Shown piece after piece: positions 60,626 through 64,000 of a DNA stretch of 64,000 bases. A model generated the notes under the pieces. The model was not told the origin of the DNA. It made no database searches and worked only from the letters and a program-made list of their open reading frames with translations. Numbering within the stretch: position 1 is the stretch's first letter; each line of letters begins with the position of its first letter. A program made the translations under genes and the position numbers. This stretch comes from Burkholderiaceae bacterium (lineage in GTDB: Bacteria; Pseudomonadota; Gammaproteobacteria; Burkholderiales; Burkholderiaceae_C). The stretch is taken from the NCBI GenBank assembly GCA_016790575.1, contig JAEUOU010000014.1, positions 45,586 to 109,585 on the forward strand, in the 5' to 3' direction.

Positions 60626-61585
60626 ATGCGTCGTGACGACTTCCTGAGATCCCTGCTGGCCTGCGCGGCCGTCGGCACCGTGCCGCTGCATGCCCGCGCA
60701 GCGGCCAATCTGAAGATGATGATCCCCGCCAATCCGGGCGGCGGCTGGGACACCACCGGCCGTGCGCTGGGCAAGGCGCTGCAAGAGTCCGGCGTCGCGG
60801 CGTCGGTGACCTACGAGAACAAGGGCGGAGCGGCCGGCGCGCTGGGCCTCGCGCAGTTCGTCAACGCCAGCAAGGGCGACGGCAATGCGCTGATGGTGAT
60901 GGGCGCCGTGATGCTGGGCGGGCTGATCACCGGCAAGCCGCCGGTCAGCATCACGCAGGCCACGCCGATCGCGAGGCTGACCAGCGAGTACAACGTCTTC
61001 GTGCTGCCCGCGAACTCGCCCTTCAAGACCATGAAGGACGTGGTCGAGCAACTCAAGAAGGACCCCGGCAGCGTGAAGTGGGGCGGCGGCTCGCGAGGAT
61101 CCACCGAACACATCGCCGCGGCCATGCTCGCCCGCGAGGTCGGCGTCGATCCGACCAAGATCAACTACGTGGCCTTCCGAGGCGGCGGCGAGGCCACCGC
61201 GGCCATCCTGGGCGGCAACGTCACGGTGGGCGGCAGCGGCTACAGCGAGTTCCAGCAGTACATCGAGGCCGGGAAGATGCGGGCCATCGCGGTCACGTCG
61301 CCGGCTCGCCTCAAGGGCATCGACGTTCCGACGATGAAGGAAGCCGGCTACAACGTCGAACTCGGCAACTGGCGCGGGGTGTACGGGGGCCCGGGGATCA
61401 CGCCCGATCAGGCCAAGGCGCTGACCGAGATGATCGTCAAGGCGACCAAGACCAAGAGCTGGGCCGAGGCGATGGACAAGAACGGCTGGACGTCCGCGCT
61501 GCTGACCGGCCCCGCATTCGCAGAGTTCGTGGACCGAGATTTCGCCGGCCTGCGCGCGACGATGGTCAAGGCCGGGATGGTGTAG
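60626..61585 (+). CDS. Bug/TctC-family periplasmic solute-binding protein
   Basis: A 319-residue Bug/TctC protein with a signal peptide cut near HARAAA and the mature start NLKMMIPANPGGGWDTTGRA, the family signature; GGGSRGSTEHIAAAML and TINYVAF-like segments follow. It would bind an organic acid in the periplasm. TAGGAG precedes the ATG. No TctA/TctB partner is present. It stands alone on the plus strand between hemH and the Hsp15 gene, and its last 20 bases overlap the 3' end of hemH on the other strand. Confidence 0.93.
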   Translation: MRRDDFLRSLLACAAVGTVPLHARAAANLKMMIPANPGGGWDTTGRALGKALQESGVAASVTYENKGGAAGALGLAQFVNASKGDGNALMVMGAVMLGGLITGKPPVSITQATPIARLTSEYNVFVLPANSPFKTMKDVVEQLKKDPGSVKWGGGSRGSTEHIAAAMLAREVGVDPTKINYVAFRGGGEATAAILGGNVTVGGSGYSEFQQYIEAGKMRAIAVTSPARLKGIDVPTMKEAGYNVELGNWRGVYGGPGITPDQAKALTEMIVKATKTKSWAEAMDKNGWTSALLTGPAFAEFVDRDFAGLRATMVKAGMV

Positions 61586-62639
61586 CGCCGGGCCCGCCGG
61601 CCGCTGCGCGCGGGGCGGCGGTGCCCCAGCCCTGCATCTGCCGCTCGGCGAGGTCGGCCAGCGCGCGGATCCATGCCGGGCTGTCGTTCAGGCAGGGGAT
61701 GTAGCGAAAGTCCGTGCCCCCGGCGCCGAGGAAGGCGGCTCTCGCCTCCTGGTCGATCTCCTCGAGCGTCTCCAGGCAGTCGGAGACGAATCCGGGGCAC
61801 ATCACGTCCACCGAGCGCAGGCCCTGCTGCGCCAGTGCCACGAGGGTGGGCTCCGTGTAGGGCTCGAGCCACTTCGCGCGCCCGAACCGGCTCTGGAACG
61901 TCACGAGGAATCGGTCTTCGGTCAGGCCCAGCGCCTCGCGCAGGCGCTGCGCGGTGAGCTTGCACTGCGCATCGTAGGGATCGCCCAGCAGCTTCGAGCG
62001 CACCGGCAGCCCGTGGAAGGACAGCAGCAACCGCTCGGCGCGCCCGTTCTGCGCCCAGTGCGTCGTGACGCGACGGGCCAGCGCGTCGATGTAGCCGGGG
62101 TCATCGGCGTAGTCGGCCACGAATCGCAGGTCGGGCAGCCGACGCGTGCGCGTGAGCCACGCCGCCAACGCGTCGGCGGTGCTGCCGGTGGTGGCGGCTG
62201 CGTACTGGGGATACAGGGGCAGCACCAGCACCCGCGTGACATTCTGTGCCTTCAGGTCGTCGAGCACCGACGCGATCGACGGATTGCCGTAGCGCATCGC
62301 ATGGCGTACCAGCACCCGGTGGCCGCGTTCGCCCAGGCTGCCCAGCAGCAGCGTGGCCTGGCGCGCCGTCCAGGCGGCCAGTGGCGACCCTTCGGGCGTC
62401 CACACGGTGGCGTACTTGCGCGCTGAGCGTGCAGGGCGCAGCCGCAGGATCAGCCCGTGCAGGATCGGCCACCAGACGATCTTCGGGATCTCGACGACGC
62501 GCGGGTCGCCGAGGAACTCCGCCAGGTAGCGTCGCAGGGCGGCAGGCGTCGGCTCGTCGGGGGTGCCGAGGTTCACCAGCAGCACCGCCGTTCGCGGCGG
62601 GGCTTCGGGGGCCAGCGCCGGTTCGGTGGCGTACGGCAT
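61566..62639 (-). CDS. hemH: ferrochelatase
   Basis: A 357-residue ferrochelatase that inserts Fe2+ into protoporphyrin IX at the end of haem synthesis. Diagnostic segments are TAVLLVNLGTPDEPTPAALR near the start, the LLLSFHGLPVRS stretch with the catalytic histidine, and TFQSRFGRAKWLEPYTEPTL. The C-terminal extension (GWGTAAPRAAAGGPGATPSR) goes beyond the usual end and overlaps the TctC gene on the other strand. The start shares one base with the stop of the adenylate cyclase gene, so the two are coupled. Confidence 0.96.
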   Translation of the reverse strand: MPYATEPALAPEAPPRTAVLLVNLGTPDEPTPAALRRYLAEFLGDPRVVEIPKIVWWPILHGLILRLRPARSARKYATVWTPEGSPLAAWTARQATLLLGSLGERGHRVLVRHAMRYGNPSIASVLDDLKAQNVTRVLVLPLYPQYAAATTGSTADALAAWLTRTRRLPDLRFVADYADDPGYIDALARRVTTHWAQNGRAERLLLSFHGLPVRSKLLGDPYDAQCKLTAQRLREALGLTEDRFLVTFQSRFGRAKWLEPYTEPTLVALAQQGLRSVDVMCPGFVSDCLETLEEIDQEARAAFLGAGGTDFRYIPCLNDSPAWIRALADLAERQMQGWGTAAPRAAAGGPGATPSRP

Positions 62640-63586
62640 CAGCGCAGCCCCTGCGGCTGCGTGTCGCCGAAGCGCAGCACGTCGAACTGCACGCAGGCGG
62701 ACGTGGGGTCGCTGGGTGAGCCGCCGAGGCCGACCGAGCCGCTGCCGTGCAGGATGCAGCTGCCGCGTCGCAGCGAGACGATCTCGCCGTCGTTGAACCG
62801 CACGTAGGTGCCGTTGTAGGAGAGGTCGGTCAGCTGGAAGTTGCCGCTGTGCCAGTCGACCCGTGCGTGGGATCGCGACACCCGTGCGTCGTCGACGCAG
62901 AAGCTGGCCTGCGGGCTGCGGCCCAGGACCACGGGCATCTGCTGGACGGCGAAGAGGCGGTTCATCTCGCTCCAGACCAGCCGCAGCCCGTCGGGTTGCT
63001 CCGCCACCGACACGCTGCCGAACTGCGTGATCGCCGTGTCGCCGGCGCCGCGCCGGCCGCCCAGCACATGCACCTCGACCGGCTCGACGCGGCCGCGCAG
63101 CACCAGCCGGTCGAGGCTGCGGAAGCGCGCGCGCTGCTCCAGCGCCAGACCCTGCAGCACCTCGAAGGTGACCAGCGTTTCGTTGTCGCCGGCGTGGTCG
63201 ACCAGGCGGGCCGCGACGTTCACGGCGTCACCGTAGCAATCACCGGCCATCTCGACGACCTCACCGCGCGCGATGGCCACCTGCAGGCGCAGCGCGCGCA
63301 AGCCGGTGGAGGCGCCCCGCTCGCTGCCGCGCGACACGATCGCATCGAGCACGTCGTGCATGACCGCGGCGGACTGAGTGGCGTCGCGCGGCGTGGCGAA
63401 CACCGCCATCAAACCGTCGCCGAGCGTCTTGACGACGCGGCCGCCGCACTCGACCACCGGCTTGGCGAGCGCGTTCATGCAGTGCGTCACCACCGAGGTC
63501 GCCTCGGCGTTGCCCAGCGTCTCGAACAGCGCCGTGCTGCCGCGCAGGTCGGCGAACAGCACGGTGCGCTCGGCGATCTGCGTCAT
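62639..63586 (-). CDS. class III adenylate cyclase with C-terminal FHA domain
   Basis: A 315-residue protein. The N-terminal cyclase homology domain has the metal-binding aspartates in VLFADLRGSTALFE and KTLGDGLMAVFA, and the transition-state Asn and Arg in GDAVNVAARLVDH, so it looks catalytically competent. The C-terminal FHA domain has VLGRSPQASF, SRSHARVDW and NGTYVRFN, the residues that bind phosphothreonine. It probably makes cAMP (or cGMP) under the control of a phosphorylated partner. It lies 20 bases after rpoD and one base before hemH. No membrane segment is seen. Confidence 0.88.
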   Translation of the reverse strand: MTQIAERTVLFADLRGSTALFETLGNAEATSVVTHCMNALAKPVVECGGRVVKTLGDGLMAVFATPRDATQSAAVMHDVLDAIVSRGSERGASTGLRALRLQVAIARGEVVEMAGDCYGDAVNVAARLVDHAGDNETLVTFEVLQGLALEQRARFRSLDRLVLRGRVEPVEVHVLGGRRGAGDTAITQFGSVSVAEQPDGLRLVWSEMNRLFAVQQMPVVLGRSPQASFCVDDARVSRSHARVDWHSGNFQLTDLSYNGTYVRFNDGEIVSLRRGSCILHGSGSVGLGGSPSDPTSACVQFDVLRFGDTQPQGLR

Positions 63587-63606
63587 CGGCCGGCGACCCC
63601 CGATGC

Positions 63607-64000
63607 TCAGAGGTTGTCGAGGTACGTCCGCAGCTTGTCCGAGCGGCTCGGGTGCTTGAGCTTGCGGATCGCCTTGGCCTCGATCTGCCGGATGCGCTCG
63701 CGCGTGACGTCGAACTGCTTGCCGACCTCTTCGAGCGTGTGGTCGGTGGACATCTCGATGCCGAAGCGCATGCGCAGGACCTTGGCTTCACGAGGCGTGA
63801 GCGAATCGAGGATGTCCTTCACCACGTCGCGCAGGCCGGCCTGCATCGCGGCATCGACGGGGGCCACGTTGTTCGTGTCCTCGATGAAGTCGCCCAGGTG
63901 GCTGTCGTCGTCGTCGCCGATCGGCGTCTCCATGGAGATCGGCTCCTTGGCGATCTTCATGATCTTGCGGATCTTGTCCTCGGGGATCTCCATCTTCTCG
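63607..64000 (-). CDS. rpoD: second RNA polymerase sigma-70 factor RpoD (3' end only)
   Basis: The last 130 residues of a primary sigma factor, with the rest beyond the window. Region 3.2/4 residues match ([40 protein letters not shown]). Compared with the complete rpoD earlier in the window, 118 of 128 shared residues are identical; the differences are clustered at [13 protein letters not shown] (versus SSNTAPIEA) and at the end (LRTYLDNL versus LRSFIDTL). The function is surely a housekeeping sigma factor. Two such genes in one genome is unusual, so either a duplication or a mixed assembly is implied. The cyclase gene follows 20 bases downstream. Confidence 0.9.
   Translation of the reverse strand, partial: EKMEIPEDKIRKIMKIAKEPISMETPIGDDDDSHLGDFIEDTNNVAPVDAAMQAGLRDVVKDILDSLTPREAKVLRMRFGIEMSTDHTLEEVGKQFDVTRERIRQIEAKAIRKLKHPSRSDKLRTYLDNL

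Overview
The window looks like a beta-proteobacterium of the order Burkholderiales, probably Comamonadaceae-like. The grounds are: high-GC coding DNA; Bug/TctC solute-binding proteins; a phasin; the dnaG-rpoD pair; elongation factor P with an arginine at position 32 next to its rhamnosyltransferase EarP; a monomeric isocitrate dehydrogenase; a one-polypeptide indolepyruvate oxidoreductase; and the hemH/hsp15/grpE/dnaK/dnaJ block. This assignment rests on gene content only. No rRNA, tRNA, CRISPR array, prophage or insertion sequence was recognised.

Layout. 0-4.2 kb: end of a catabolic operon (BKACE enzyme, TctC protein, SDR, YeiH-type membrane protein), then a DUF4345 gene divergent from a LysR regulator. 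5.3-9.7 kb: phosphatidylserine synthase, then a ketoreductase/MaoC hydratase/thiolase acyl-CoA cluster. 9.9-13.1 kb: an EF-hand plus BON protein, a pirin, and a polar amino-acid ABC permease with its binding lipoprotein. 13.1-17.4 kb: an Lrp-type regulator divergent from a large indolepyruvate ferredoxin oxidoreductase. 17.5-23.7 kb: acid phosphatase, a Lys/Ala/Glu-repeat exported protein, rpoD and dnaG. 23.8-32.2 kb: acyl-CoA synthetase, isocitrate dehydrogenase, gamma-glutamyltransferase, an SDR behind a palindromic operator, and an iron-binding protein behind a Fur-like site. 32.5-40.2 kb: a phasin divergent from a histone-deacetylase/thioesterase/nitroreductase run, followed by a Liv-type transporter with fused permeases and by pncB. 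40.2-51.9 kb: NhaD antiporter, 2-hydroxyacid dehydrogenase, RmuC, an MFS protein and a complete Mrp antiporter operon (A/B-fused, C, D, E, F, G). 51.9-57.2 kb: LOG-family protein, efp, earP, an MBL-fold protein and dnaJ. 57.3-64 kb: dnaK, grpE, hsp15, a second TctC, hemH, an adenylate cyclase with an FHA domain, and the 3' end of a second rpoD.

The main unexplained structure is a family of short dispersed repeats of about 50-70 bp. It has eight recognisable copies between 5 and 54 kb and shares a core close to TACCCAGCGTGAAAAGGTCA. Six copies lie between genes. Two lie in frame inside protein genes: one is the linker joining the LivH and LivM halves of a fused permease, and the other adds about 20 residues to EarP.

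The second rpoD, about 92% identical to the first over the shared C-terminal 128 residues, means one of two things: the genome carries two housekeeping sigma factors, or the last 5-7 kb come from a related organism joined in a conserved gene such as dnaK. The sequence alone does not decide this.
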